A stretch of DNA of 64,000 bases, from positions 62,001 through 126,000 of the forward strand of contig JBBHKE010003326.1 in assembly GCA_037447655.1 (NCBI GenBank). Reading direction: 5' to 3'. Source of the stretch: Zygnema cylindricum. Its lineage: Eukaryota > Streptophyta > Zygnematophyceae > Zygnematales > Zygnemataceae. The notes under the pieces are model-generated. The model did not search any database. It was not told where the DNA came from and was given only the letters and a program-made list of their open reading frames with translations. Shown in pieces: positions 1 through 11,884 of this stretch; positions within the stretch are counted from its first letter, which is position 1, and every line of letters starts with the position of its first letter. The position numbers and the translations under genes are program-made.

Positions 1-1280
1 ATTTATTTTGGAAAAGTAAAAACGGGTGCGATAAATGATTCTTCAGGAGAAAAAGCAGTGCAAATTTTTGTATCATAGGCACAGATAGTACCAATAATTA
101 AACTAATATCACAAATTACAATCGTCAATCACCAATCATCAAACATTAAATACCAAATACCTACACCTTTATCGATAAAGATCAAAATACGAATAACTAC
201 AAAAATACACAATAACGATAATAACGTTTAAATTAACAAAACAATAGCAATTACATCGGTTTTTCGCTTCGTGTTTACTAGTATTTCCAACATCATGACT
301 TTTTATTTTTGGTCTCTTCCATTTATGTGTTTATTTCTTTTCTGGCCTTTCGTGGCTTCACTTTCTTTAGCACATTTTCTCAAAATGATTTGGGGAAAAA
401 ACTCACCCAGTTCGCATTCAATTGCATAAATGCTTGTATATTTTCCAATAAATTCTTTCGAATAAAATAGACCACAAAAAAAAATCAATATAAAAAAACA
501 AAAACAAATTGTGGCTTTAACAATTGTATAAGAATTAAATTCAGCAAAATCACATTCAACAAGATCAAATACATAAAAAACAAACACAAAAAAAAGCAAA
601 CACAAGAAGAAACGTACGGATACAAGTAAACTGGATAATCGTGTGTATTTGGATTCGCGTCGTCTCCGGCAATAGTCTAGTATATACTCCATCCGTAACA
701 ATCGGGGTCGGTCCAAAAATATACTTTACTACACATAGAATGGAGTGGAAACGAATCCTATACGTTCCACTCTATTTTCATGGACCGTACTTTCGCCTTA
801 AACAGAGATCGGAGATTCTCGCATCCGGGTACGACTCTTTGTCGTCTAGTGGTCACCTTATATTGTGCCTTTTGCCAGATTGAGATCCATGTTCCCATTG
901 TTGCAGTTTGCGTGATTTGCTTTTTGCCGACGAGTTCCCTGGAAAATAATAAACAAATCGATTTAAAACGGATATAAACGGGCATAAAACAAAGAAAAAA
1001 CGGAAATAAGATAAATTGATGCTATGTTAATAAAAACAAGCGAAGGCACAAACAAGTAAAGAAGGAAATAGAAGAAATAAAAAACCGAAAATGAACACAA
1101 AATAAAACAAAAATAGAACAAATAGAAAACGAAAGTACAACGAATTAAAATGGACATTCTAATAAGTAAAGAAAATCAAAACGCAGATTGGAGGTGCTCA
1201 CTAAAATGAGAATGCATTTAGTCTTAAATTGAGCCGCAAATGATAAAACACACACAACACCCATCGAGCATTAGTTGTTC
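1..1280. other. AT-rich DNA without recognised gene
   Basis: The stretch holds only short ORFs of low complexity (Phe/Tyr/Lys-rich, driven by A/T runs). No domain, RNA gene or paired terminal repeat was recognised. A short imperfect hairpin near 738-780 is the only structure seen. Confidence 0.5.
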
Positions 1281-1311
1281 AATTGAAGATTAGTGTGGAA
1301 AACAATGTTTA

Positions 1312-1443
1312 CAATAACCTCCAACTCTACGATCTCCTCCCCCACCTCCAACTCTACGATCTCCCCCACCTCCAACTTTACGATCACCCCCACCTCCAAC
1401 TCTACGATCTCCTCCACCTCCAACTCTATGACCTCCTCCTCCT
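1312..1443. repeat. 24-27 bp tandem minisatellite
   Basis: Five or six copies of a unit built on CTCCAACTCTACGATCTCC are arranged head to tail, with unit lengths of about 24-27 bp. Because units are near multiples of three, both strands are open: a Leu-Gln-Leu-Tyr-Asp repeat on plus and an Arg-Val-Gly-Gly-Gly-Gly-Asp repeat on minus. The flanking ORF parts match nothing known to me, so I treat this as a minisatellite and not a gene. Confidence 0.75.
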
Positions 1444-1975
1444 AGCGGTGCAGATTTGGGGTGTCTTGCACCCCAGAATCCTGCCAGGTCTGAGGCCGGA
1501 GTTTCAGGTCTCAAATGGAGCACCACCTGTACGTAAAAGTAGTGTAATTTCTAAAATTTTTGCACCATATTTGTATGCTTTAGTATCACATCAAGCTTCT
1601 AAACTTCTTACTTTTTAACATTGAAATGCTTAATTATGACTAGCTCCTTTATAATTTAATAGTTGTATGCTTGAGTATGAGATTGAGCTCCAATAATTTT
1701 TACAAAAATGCTTCTATGACATTTAACTTATTTGCAACTTAATCTTTCTATGCTTTTGTATAACATCGAGCTTCTTTGATATTTTCACTAATTAGGCAAT
1801 CAATGTGTGTGACCATCCGCATTTACTTTTTTTTCTTCTTTACCATGAGAGTTGAAGGATGACTGGAATCTTAATGTCATTTGGCTTTATTGACAAAAAA
1901 ATTGGGACATTGATGAACCATTTGTAATTGTGATGTTTTCTGGTTTCAAATCCACACCATTCAAAAGATTTCTAT

Positions 1976-2749
1976 AACATGCTTCCCACAAGAAATATTG
2001 CCAACCAGTAAACCTTGCCCAGTTTGTGATAATTGCAGTGGTTGTGTCTGCTTTACGATGGGCAAATAAGTTGCGAGATAATTCCTGTAGGTTTGATCAT
2101 TCACGGGAAAATTTGTACAAAATATGGGGAGACGTGCCAACATGCGCAATGGCGGTTGTTTTTTGGGTAGATAAGAAGGCTTATTATGACTACAGTTCTA
2201 ACACATGCACTTTCGGCGAAGCCAATAGTCACTACACACAGGTTTTTCTCTCCCTCCCTCCCTTTTGTATTCCTCCTTATGGAAAAAAAGGGGAGAGGAA
2301 GAGCTATCTCCGACTCTCTCTCGTTCTCTTTCTCCCTCAATACAATTATCACTTTTTTGTATCCATATGAAGCAATCATATGGCATACGGGTGGAAATTA
2401 TTTTTTATCATGTTCTTTCAACCATAAAAATCTTGTGACTTTGTGTACTGTTCATGTTAAACACCAACAAGCTTTCAAAGCTTTCAAATGCTCAAATTGC
2501 GGAAATTAATGGGCTTGCACTAAAATGGAAAGTATTTGCTACTATCTTGTTTTGCAGATTGTGTGGAGGGATAGCAAACGGGTCGGATGTGCAAGATCAG
2601 CTTGTATTGTAAAAAATAGTATTTATAGTTGGGTATGTCAATATGATCCTCCTAGAAACTATAATGGGGAGAGGCCCTACTACGAGGATGGTGAAGGTTC
2701 AACAACGGGGATGGTGGTTGGACATTATCCCGTTCGCTCAAGAAAATAG
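1976..2749 (+). pseudogene. PR-1-like CAP-superfamily gene remnant, two exons
   Basis: PR-1/CAP proteins are small secreted cysteine-rich proteins of plants. Exon 1 (about 1976-2241) encodes a fragment with LRWANKLRDNSC, DHS, FWVDKKAYYDYSSNTC and HYTQ. The intron 2242-2557 begins GT and ends TTTTGCAG. Exon 2 (2558-2749) encodes IVWRDSKRVGCARSAC, then WVCQYDPPRNYNGERPY and a short acidic tail to a stop. Joined in phase, HYTQ-IVW rebuilds the CAP1 signature, and the CQYDPPxNY stretch is the CAP2 signature. Signs of decay: no signal peptide or good start codon is found; upstream, NMLPTRNIANQ (compare the AHN..R..V start of CAP domains) is in another frame, requiring a frameshift near 2010; the usual GEN-[ILF]-W motif is altered (RENLYKIWG). 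It could be a diverged gene with an unseen first exon, but pseudogene is more likely. Confidence 0.65.
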
Positions 2750-3982
2750 GGTCTGGCAGTATATATTATTAAGTTTAGGAATAAATTGCAGGAAAAAGTT
2801 TTTTTAAAGTATTTCCATTTATGGGTAATATATGTCTTGAATGAAAACGTTGGCTTTAACTCTGGGTAGTTTTTCAAACTTGCTATTTTGCCCAACCAAC
2901 TGTGACACTTGATGTTGGTTGTGATTCTTGAAAACGTGTAAACATGTCATGTTAGTCATGTTTGTGTGGCTGTACGCATTTTGTTTTGGTTGCTGTCCAA
3001 GCAGTCGATAGCCTTGGAAATCCATAATTGTTTGCGGAAAAAACACACTTGACATTTTTCAATCGTTTTCAAGGAACCCAGATTGGATAGTAATTTTCGT
3101 CCCTCGAAGTGTACTATTTGAGTATTCCAAACTATACCGTTTTAACGACAAAGCAGATCCCTCCCATTCTAATTATGTGTTTACACACTTATGCACGCTT
3201 GTCCACAAAGGTCTACTGAAGATTTTATTGTATGTAGATGACAAAACGAGATATTGCAATTTACATGCAAATTTCCCATGAATGCACATTGCCAATCGTA
3301 AAAAATTTAGAACATGATCAGATATGGTATTAGTTCCACTTGCACACGAAATGAAACACATGCGCACGAAACAAAAGTGACGCGAAAATAAATCTTACGT
3401 GTAGTTCGCTTACTTAACAAATATCAACGTGAAACGGAGTCCTACGTTTCGCCACCAATCATCAATACTCCAAATGATATAAACTACAAAATGTACACAA
3501 AATGTGCACTCACTAATTAAAGCGGATTGCTCCGATTCCCAAACAGATAAATATGTGGACGTCCAAAACATAACGTCACAAATGCACTTTTGCGAAGTAC
3601 TCGCACCAAATATCTCAATATGAATGCATAGACCCGAATTGAAGTCGCGCTCTCGTTACGCGAACACGAAATACAGTGCGGTTCACTGAAGCGTCACTTC
3701 GCGCAATCCAACAATGAATCTAGCAACCCCCCTCTCATTGGCAAAATCACCAAACCTCCTCAAAACGAAACTCTACGCGATTTCGGCTGCTTAGCCGATT
3801 TGCACAATAACGTAACAACCCCCCTCTTTATCGTGGGAATTGTCGAACTCTAAACTCCAAAATAATCATCCGCTGACAAATGCCACATCGGTCAGTCTGC
3901 CGATTCACACAAAAGGTCAACGTTCCTCCTCAAATTGGTAAATTCACCATGTTTCAATACTCTATCACTCTCTCCTTAAAAG
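2750..3982. other. intergenic, no gene recognised
   Basis: Only short unrelated ORFs are present. The sequence becomes rich in CGAAAC/ACGTG-type words after about 3400. No paired terminal repeat or RNA gene was identified. Confidence 0.4.
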
Positions 3983-4019
3983 TACACCGTAAATCGCTAT
4001 TAGCGTTATTAAATTATTA

Positions 4020-5503
4020 GGGTATATCCCCATGTGCATAAGTAAGGGTTTTTTTCTGTCGTTGTTGTGTAAAACTTAGCGCCGTACTGCCTAAGTTGCA
4101 ACCATACGAAACAATTACAAATTGTAGAGTACAATTTGCGTCATCCTCAAACTTAGGATGTACGAAAAAATTTCATCTTGTGTTTTTTGACCCATTTCCA
4201 TGACAAAAAACGTCATCTCCAACCTATGTTTAAAACACATGCGTGATGTGTTTTAAAACTAGGTATTTTTTATAATCAAATAGTAACATATATTTGCATG
4301 TGCCGTAATTCTCAAAAAAATCATACGCTTTCCAAGGACAAAGCATAGTTGACTGTTTGCATTAAATAAGACGAAGAAAGTACAAATTTGTTTGGTTTTG
4401 TCCGTTTTCGTTTTGTACTTTTTTTTTTTCGCAGAGGTCTCGAAATTCAGATGCCATTTCACGTCAACCAGACAAGAGACGCGAAGGCTAACTGCATCTT
4501 CTTCAACGGATAAATTGCACAGGCTGGAAGGCGGTAAGTCTACAATGTCACGGTAAGACATGCGACGTCACAAGCGGTTCCATAAAATAAAGTGCGACAA
4601 CACAGATTGTAGATGTTGACAGCCCTCACAAGTATTGTTGACGTATACAATCGTCACAAACGTAAGTTACAATTACGTTCTTGCACATTGGGACACTTGA
4701 AAATCGGGTCTGGCGGATCCGCGCTAAAATACTAAGTAAGTTCTCTAAGGGTGAATTCCATCAAGCAAAAAGTGGGGTTTCTAACAGAAATCCGCGTCTC
4801 TCCGTACCAGATCGTACCGCCTATTTTGTTTTTATACGAAAACCAATATTACAGAGAATCTTGCCAATACTCTCTGGAGGTCTTGGATGTAATACTGGCC
4901 GTCGGATGTTCATCTGCAATGAGTTAGCTTCAATTTTCTTTGTTAGACTCAACCCACCTTGACGAGGTGGGTTGGCATATACAGAAAAAAAAATTTGTGA
5001 CATGGTGGACAATTAAGCTACGTGTCATGATGGAAAACCAACAAAAAATCTTAAGATTTGCACATGACACGCGGTTTCCAAAATACAACCGAAAATAAAA
5101 ACGAAATTTAGTAAAATTCCCTCGTCACACTATTTTGGGTAACTTTTGTTCGTCACACTATTTCTCTCAAAGGACTTTTGTTATATTAGAAAACTGAAAC
5201 CCTAAAAAATGAGCTGGCTTACAGACTAGCGTCTGCAAAATGTTTTGTCGTATGATTACTTCGTACGCAGGTACATGGTACGCAAGTCCTGATTTGAAGT
5301 TAAGTTTGTCGGTGCTAAAAATCTGAAATATTTTCAATGTCGGATCGTAGCTTGCGTGGCGCTAGTCAATTTAGAACACGTGGCTTACAGGCTCTACGTG
5401 ATGGAACTTCGACTTAATCGACCCGGTCTGTAGAGTTTGCTGTACAATTACAAAAACGTATGATGGAACTTCACCCTAAGTTACAAGTACATGGGGACAT
5501 ACC
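4020..5503. mobile_element. TWA-flanked TIR element (PIF/Harbinger-like), first-level insertion
   Basis: It starts GGGTATATCCCCATGTG after TTA (4017-4019) and ends with the imperfect inverse ACATGGGGACATACC near 5503. The right-hand TTA is not preserved. Inner sequence (4040-4740) is related to the element at 61382-62162: both have a TAAGGGTTTTTTTCTGTCG segment near the left end and a GGGACAC segment near the right. No transposase ORF. Confidence 0.6.
4749..5476. mobile_element. TWA-flanked TIR element, 728 bp, second-level insertion
   Basis: It begins GGGTGAATTCCATCAAGC and ends GATGGAACTTCACCC, an inverted pair, flanked by TAA direct repeats (4746-4748 and 5477-5479). The TWA duplication and G-rich terminus are typical of PIF/Harbinger and Tourist-like MITEs. 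The same family occurs at 32584-33305 and as a fragment from 9515. No transposase. Confidence 0.75.
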
Positions 5504-7019
5504 TTTCAAGATAAAAAAATATAACTCTAAAATCATCAATTAACCCTAATTTGGGATTTTCCCTGTAATAGTTGTCGGTGATAAAATCTTTACACGTATA
5601 AAATGCTCGAAATTGTACGCCGTCGCGTGATTCTGACAGTCTCACATGCCGGCAATTTTTTCATGCAGCTAAATGTTAACGCTACACCGTGAATCATGTA
5701 AGGTCACACTTTTTTTGTCACACGTTTTTGAGTACATATTCACATGCGCGCGCGACTTTGTAAAACCATTCTTTGTACTTTTTTATTTATTAACGTACAA
5801 AATATTACGGAAGTGAACAGTCCGTGGTAATTTCATTTTTTTTGTACGGCTGCAAATTTTCTCGTTGCGGGCTACGCCAGACTATTTAAAACAACACTAC
5901 ATTATAGTTATTAACCCTAATAACTGTGGTACCTAAAATAACGTTAAAAACCTTTTAGAATTATTAACTCGATTTAAGAATTTGGGTCAAAATTTGGGGG
6001 CGCCGAATTAGGGTTATGAACGCTAATAACGATTTACGGTGTAACATGAATGATTGCGTAACCATACATGAATACGCCACATGGCACATCTTCATTTGTT
6101 AAATCGATGTTGTCTACTGCAGCTATAAATAATTGCGTAACTGGCCGTTGAATTTTCAAAATCAATGTTCGAAAATTGCCGCCCCAATTCGCATTCAAAA
6201 CATTACAAAAGTACTCCAATGAATCGTCATCAAATAGAACACGTGTCACTTGTCAATCGTACCATAATAATATCGAAATATTACTGTCAGTTTGTCACAT
6301 GATAACTCTTCGGCTCTTCGCCTTACGATATATGACGACGATAAAAAACGGCCGCCTTAATATCGGGCATCGTTCATTCTCCAATATATGTTAGGCGTCC
6401 AATGGCCTCACCTTACGGAAAGAATTGTTTAACTCTCATCCATAACTCCAACTTTAGTGGAAACAAAAAAAAGATGTCATATTGTACGGATGATGTACCA
6501 GAACAGCTTTACAGCACCTGACGATATACGCTGACGACACACAAAAAAAGGTCGCCAAAATATCCCGTACACCGCGAATCGTAATTAGAGTAAGTTATAG
6601 TGTTGTGTATCGGTAAAAAACTTATCGCGAAAAAACCGATATAGATTGTTATCGGTTATCGAACGGTCAGAGGTCCCGATAAATCTGTCGGAGACCAACA
6701 AATTCCATATCGGCGATAACTTAGAAAATATATAGTACGCATACTAGAGTACTTTATGATATACTGTTTTACACTATTTACATTATATAGCGTGGAATGC
6801 CACGTAAAACAATCTGTTCCGTATCTATTTAACTGATAATTATTACGGACAGCGCAGCACATAGATGTAGACAAATTTGAAATAATACTTTATAGTTCTA
6901 AAACTATACTACGAAAACAAAAAAAATAAAATACATTGTAAAATTCGAGAATCAAACTTTTTAAAAAATAAAACAAACAGACGGATAGAGCAGACTGAAC
7001 CGTCAATGTCCAATTCGTT

Positions 7020-7444
7020 CGGATTTTATCTTTTTTTATGAAAACTACGTAGTATTCGTCTTTTTCATACTTTTAGTAAAATTTGTGTAAATTTCACTGT
7101 ACGGACATGTACAAAACGAACGAAAAGGGTAATCCTAGAAAATCCTTAAAAATCTTAAAAATGACGAACATTTATCAAAAATGTACGAAATTGTATGAAA
7201 GTGTACCCTAATAAACCTAATAGTACGAAATATCTACGGCAACCGTACTGAAATGTTAACGATCGTACGGCAATGTACGTTGAAAACCCTAAAAAATCTC
7301 GTAAAATAGCCCTAAAATGTACGAATAGCGTTGGACACTGTACGCAGTTGTATAAATAGTGTACGGGTACAAACTAAGGTACGCGTTTTATTTACTTTCC
7401 ATCATCGTTTGATGCGTACCGTACATAATATTCGTTAGTTTATA
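7020..7444. repeat. GTACGG-rich repeat family, copy 1
   Basis: Sequence with many ATGTACGRAA-like words, including AAAATCCTTAAAAATCTTAA. It resembles 33400-34120 and 38612-39160. The repeat lies inside the outer hAT element and continues after the inner hAT at 8283 with a TGCGCACGAGACATCTATGG motif shared with the other copies. Confidence 0.6.
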
Positions 7445-7452
7445 CCGTGAGT

Positions 7453-8274
7453 TAGTGTTGTGTATCGGTAAGGATTTTCCGATAACCGATATGGGCCATT
7501 TTTCGGGGACCCAATAATCGATATATTGGTACAATATATCGCTATCGGTCTTATCGCCGATAAGTAGCCGATAATATCGGCTACTTATCGGCGATAATGC
7601 CGATAACGATAACTATCGGCGATAACTGTACGAACCGTACAGATAAATGTACGGCCTGTACACTCATATGTACGTCTTATTCCCCCGACAGTAGCCGGCA
7701 TAATATATGTACGGCTTTAGTACGGCTCCAGTTAAAGCGATGTACCTTCCACATCCGACGCCGTGGCTTTGTCCCTTTCTTTTTTGAGATCCACTACAAA
7801 CCTGCCACGTGTCAATCCGTCGACTTTTTTGGCCAAAGCCGCCAAAAAAGCCATTCTGAGGTGTCGGCGCTCACGCTGACCGTCCGCTCTTATTTTATCA
7901 TTGAATGTCGTCCGTTCGATTCTAGCCGCGCGCATAATGTTATTCTGCATCCGTTGTACTTTGAGTTCGCCGTCTTTTTACCGTTTCATGATAATTAGTT
8001 TATCGGTACAATTCCGTACATTCCCGTCAAATTTATGTACAGTTAACCGCCCAAAAAGTACTACAAAGTGCAACGTATTTTTTCGTCAAATTCCGTACAT
8101 TTCTCGTAAAAAGCCGTACATTTCACATAAATTTCCGTTCAGTTTACCGGACAGAAAGCTTTCCGGACAGAAAGTACAGAAAGTACAAATATATCAGGAC
8201 CGCTGACCGTTCGATAACGATAACTATCGGTATCGGTGTTATCGCGATAAGTTTTTTACCGATACACAACACTA
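7453..8274. mobile_element. inner hAT-like element, 822 bp, inverted inside a relative
   Basis: It starts TAGTGTTGTGTATCGG (7453) and ends CCGATACACAACACTA (8274). The flanking octamers CCGTGAGT (7445-7452 and 8275-8282) are identical. Its left subterminal sequence matches the right subterminal sequence of the outer element and vice versa, so it was inserted in the opposite orientation. No transposase ORF is present. Confidence 0.85.
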
Positions 8275-9069
8275 CCGTGAGTAATATGCGCACGAGACAT
8301 CTATGGACTGAACACATTTCTCAGACTGCCGCCATTTACAGCCATCAGCCATTTACAGCCACCATATTTATCTGTACGGTCCGTACAATGATAGCCGATA
8401 ATTATCGATATCGGTATTATCGCCGATAATAACCGATAAATATCGGTAATTTATTGGCGATAACACCGATGGCGATATATCGTACCAATATATCGATTAT
8501 CGGGTACCCGAAAAAAGATCCATATCGGTTATCAACAAATCCTTACCGATACACAACACTAGTAAATTACTCTAATTCGGTCGCTCAAAATTTAGACTCT
8601 ATCACATGAAATAGAGTAAACGATTCTAATTTTTTCATTATTCTATTTAAGGTAAAGTTTAATTAGCGTTTTTAATTTTAATATAGGTTCGTTTTAAATA
8701 TTGTGGAGTACGGAGGACCTCAGATCGTGCAAAATTGTACTTTATTATGTAAAAAAGTACAAATAATGATTTAATACAAGGTGTTATCATGTAATTGCGT
8801 TTTAACAAACCGCGTAGTGCAAACGTCACAATGACGATAAACTATATGTTTTGTCAAATTTTGTACTATACCTTATTTACAGTAGAGGATATTAGCGTGC
8901 CAAAATAGAGTACTTAATTAAAGTAGTGTAAACTTCAAAGTTGAAAAAGCTCTATCACATAAATTAGCGCTCATTACTCAAATTTTATTTTTTAGTTTTT
9001 GTACTCTAATTTTTTCATTATTCTAATTACGATTCGCGGTGTACTGTACTTTTTTTACTCTTAATGGTA

Positions 9070-9514
9070 CACCGTGAATCGCTATAAGCGTAATGAAATA
9101 GATAGTGTAAGGAAACAATTAGCGTTATTCACGCTAATTGGGAATGTCGTTTTTTTTTGAAATAATTTTTATTCTAGTTTTTCGTATACCCTTATTTGTA
9201 AACTACTTTGTAAAAATTTTCGGTGCAGAATATCTCCACACTAAAATATGTGCATGTACAAAATTGTTCAAATCGTACGCCGTCGCTTTTTTTTTACATC
9301 CCGGAATGCCGGAAAATATTTACGCAATTACATGTTAGCGCGACTCCTTCACAGCGTGAATATCTTTTCTGTAATTTTCTACTTGAAAAAGTACAAAAAA
9401 GTATATCTTTGACAGCTCGTACACCACACTATTTACGATGGCACTATATTAGAGTCATGAATCCTATTTTATGGAACACCTCAAATAACGTGTAGGAACA
9501 TTTAGAATGTCTAA
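9070..9514. mobile_element. left part of a CACCGTG-type TIR element
   Basis: CACCGTGAATCGCTATAAGCG starts after TA (9068-9069). The following 440 bp resemble the right half of the element ending at 6041 (shared ACGCCGTCGC and ATGCCGG motifs). A TWA-type insertion starts at 9515 and the right terminus is not found, probably lost with the assembly gap. Confidence 0.55.
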
Positions 9515-9569
9515 GGGTGAAGTTCCATCAAACATTTCTGTAATTGTACGGCAAACTCTACATACCGGG
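9515..9569. mobile_element. terminal fragment of a TWA-type TIR element
   Basis: GGGTGAAGTTCCATCAAAC follows TAA (9512-9514). The 55 bp match, inverted, the right end of the element at 4749-5476. It is cut at 9569 by the gypsy LTR starting at 9570; the remaining part is not seen beyond the gap. Confidence 0.6.
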
Positions 9570-9774
9570 TGTCGAGCGTGCCTGGTAACCGGGAGGTCCA
9601 GGTTATATGTCCAAGGAGGTGTGCATGAGAAACCTGCAATCCACCCCAAATGCTGATGCTCCCATGGATCCGTGATAATGCCCATCTCTGTTCATTACCC
9701 ACCCCCCAGGGATATGCATAGAGAGTAAGGAGGAATGGAGTGGAAAAGAAAAGTACCTTGTTCCCCCTTTCCCA
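9570..9774 (-). repeat. gypsy 3' LTR, copy 1
   Basis: A 205 bp sequence, TGGGAAAGG... to ...CGCTCGACA on the minus strand, with TG/CA ends. The same LTR occurs at 15446-15650 and 30009-30216. Confidence 0.75.
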
Positions 9775-10533
9775 AATTTTGCTACTCCACTGGGAGCCCA
9801 CTAAATGCCACACTCCCAGCTACTCTCCAAAGAATAGGAAGGAAATGAGAGTCGTCCGATCCTTTCCGCGAAAACTCGGGACAAACCCAAAGATGACCAC
9901 AAGAGTGTGCAAATAACTCCCACGCAGAAATATAGAAAAAATAAAATATCGGCTTTTCAGATTAAACAATATCACCTTGCCCCAGAGAATGAAATTAAAG
10001 ATAGAAATGAATGATAATGGTGAAGCGAATTCACATACACCGGAGTGCAACGATGGCCAAACTCAGCAGAAGAAACCTCTCCCAATGGCCCCGAAGACCG
10101 GTATGAGTCTCCCTCAACCCTCCCGGTTCCACCGCAAGGATCCGACAAGACTCTTCTTAGTTTCAAACAGCGAAAGTCCAAACCGCCCAAAGAGGAGATA
10201 GTGCCAACTACCCACCCGTGCTACGGTCTCCACAAAAGACAATCCAAAACCAAGATGGCAATAGAGTCCACGACACAATGCAACCGTTCTCCAACAGAAA
10301 GATTGATTTTAATTCTCTGGGGGTTTTCTGAGGAGACAGTACTGAAAAGCAACCTGTCTCCTTTGGCCCCAAGTGCCTTATACAATTTGAGTTTGTCCTA
10401 CTGCAAGTTCCAAAGTCAAAGCAATTTAACAAGCCAATCAGCGGCCAGCAATTGTTATCGTCCTGACATAAGACAAAACAGACTGTACTACACTCAGGGC
10501 TAAAAGATAGACGACTGGTTTCGGCTGAATTGG
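9570..10533 (-). mobile_element. non-autonomous gypsy-type element, ends at assembly gap
   Basis: On the minus strand this copy has part of the leader (from the gap to about 10505), a non-coding middle segment (about 10505-9775) and a 205 bp LTR (9770-9570 side). The middle is nearly identical to 31251-31976 in the second gypsy copy. No gag or pol sequence is present. Its 5' part, including the rest of the leader, is lost in the N run. Confidence 0.65.
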
Positions 10534-10543
10534 NNNNNNNNNN
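10534..10543. other. assembly gap (10 N)
   Basis: Ten N bases of unknown true size. The sequence on its left is gypsy leader and that on its right is unrelated, so element ends are missing here. Confidence 0.99.
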
Positions 10544-11880
10544 AACATTTATATACATTGTTCTCACCAAACAGAAAAACACATAATCAATTATCTCATC
10601 TAAATGAATAAGACTGTATGGAGCTCAATAAACTCATATGATAATAATTATCTCCATCGACCATCTTACGAATGCCGACCATACGGAGGCATGCAAATCA
10701 TCACTCGAGGACATATACAAAGATCCTGAATCAGTAAAAAATTGAAAAAACCTGGTTTTGACAAAAACCACTAAAAACCGTTAAAATAGACTCCTAACGA
10801 GAGTCTAGACAGGCGTTTTAATACACTTTAAAAAGTACATACAAGGAGGAACATAAAAGATGTAACGGTTTCTAAAAGTATGCAGACCAGACATACAATA
10901 GGTATGAAAATCTTTGGCAATGTAGAAAATACAAGGAGGAACATACATGAAAAATTTCACATAATTTTGCGGACAGATCTGAGAGCAATCCTCAGATAAA
11001 ATTGCCAAAAATCACCAAAAACAGTTTTGGTCCAAAAAAGTTAAAAAATGACTAAGTCCTAGAAACATATACAGGAGCTCACTACTAAACGTACGGAGGC
11101 ATACCAGCCGTAAGCATTCTACCAGCTACCTCTATTAATAATAGTATACTCAAATAACTCGAGGTATGTCAGAATAAGTAAATCTACTCTATTAACTAAT
11201 ACACAAAAAGACAAACCACTCTTGTTACATATATTTACAAGTACACACAATCTCACAAAATCGTATGCTGAGTCACTCAACGAAACTCCTCGAATTTCGT
11301 CAAACAATCCGAGCCGTCCAAAATGAACATCTTGTGATTTGACGTGATTTCGCGTCACCACTCCATGAAAAATTAGGGTGGCCTTTGTTCGCCGTACGTA
11401 GCTTTTATTCAGCACCCTCGATGTCAAGCCACGTGGTCCCAAAGTCCACTTGACGAAATGACGTCAAACCATCCAAATTTGTCCGTACCGCAATTACATA
11501 CTTCGCCATAAATTACGCATACGAAATTTAAAGAACACCTGTCAAATAAGATTCTTTGTACCGTCGCGTCCTTTTCCTTAAATGCCACCGTCGCATTGTG
11601 TTTCGTAAGTGCGACATACCATTTCAACCTCTTCGAATATCTTACGTCGGATCGCTTCGAGATCCGTGCCCATTTCTCCAACGCATTCCATAAATGGGCG
11701 CGATGCTAGTTTTGCCACTCAAATTATTATTTCGTGACATTCAACTACAATTAATTTCTACTTCTCCCCAACCCAGAAAATCCATTCTACCACCACATTA
11801 AATTCATTTAATAAATTACGCATCTAAACTCACGCCACAAGACAAAGTGTGTGTCATAAGCACGAAACTAACATTTCAAA
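10544..11880. other. intergenic, no gene recognised
   Basis: No coding feature found. The motif TACAAGGAGGAACATA occurs twice (about 10840 and 10932) and TACGGAGGCAT twice (10683 and 11093), suggesting a short degenerate duplication. Confidence 0.4.
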
Positions 11881-11884
11881 AACA

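Larger units (their letters stand above)
3985..6041. mobile_element. CACCGTG-type TIR element carrying nested insertions
   Basis: The left terminus CACCGTAAATCGCTATTAG (from 3985) and the right terminus CTAATAACGATTTACGGTG (ending 6041) are inverted repeats over about 23 bp with one mismatch, flanked by TA on both sides (3983-3984, 6042-6043). A TA duplication fits the Tc1/mariner superfamily, but no transposase is present. Most of the length is a second element (4020 to about 5503) that itself contains a third (4749-5476), so the original element was only about 570 bp. Confidence 0.75.
6600..8561. mobile_element. outer hAT-like non-autonomous element
   Basis: Terminal inverted repeats TAGTGTTGTGTATCGGTAA (6600) and TTACCGATACACAACACTA (ending 8561) are flanked by nearly identical octamers, GTAAGTTA (6592-6599) and GTAAATTA (8562-8569). 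An 8-bp duplication with TAG...CTA-type ends is the hAT signature. The interior is full of short GATA/TATCGG inverted motifs and has no transposase. It is interrupted by an inverted relative at 7453-8274. Confidence 0.8.
6572..9041. mobile_element. CACCGCG-type TIR element interrupted by nested hAT elements
   Basis: Left terminus CACCGCGAATCGTAATTAG (6572) and right terminus CTAATTACGATTCGCGGTG (ending 9041) are inverted repeats over about 24 bp with one mismatch, with TA at both flanks (6570-6571, 9042-9043). The hAT insertion 6600-8561 lies 28 bp inside its left end, so the original element was about 0.5 kb. Confidence 0.75.

Noticed and set aside
303-716. 137-codon hydrophobic minus-strand ORF
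   Set aside because: Phe/Ile/Lys-rich composition follows local A/T runs; no homology recognised and no supporting context.
690-790. CTCCATCCGTAAC resembling a Stowaway terminus and a nearby hairpin
   Set aside because: No matching inverted end or TA duplication at a sensible distance.
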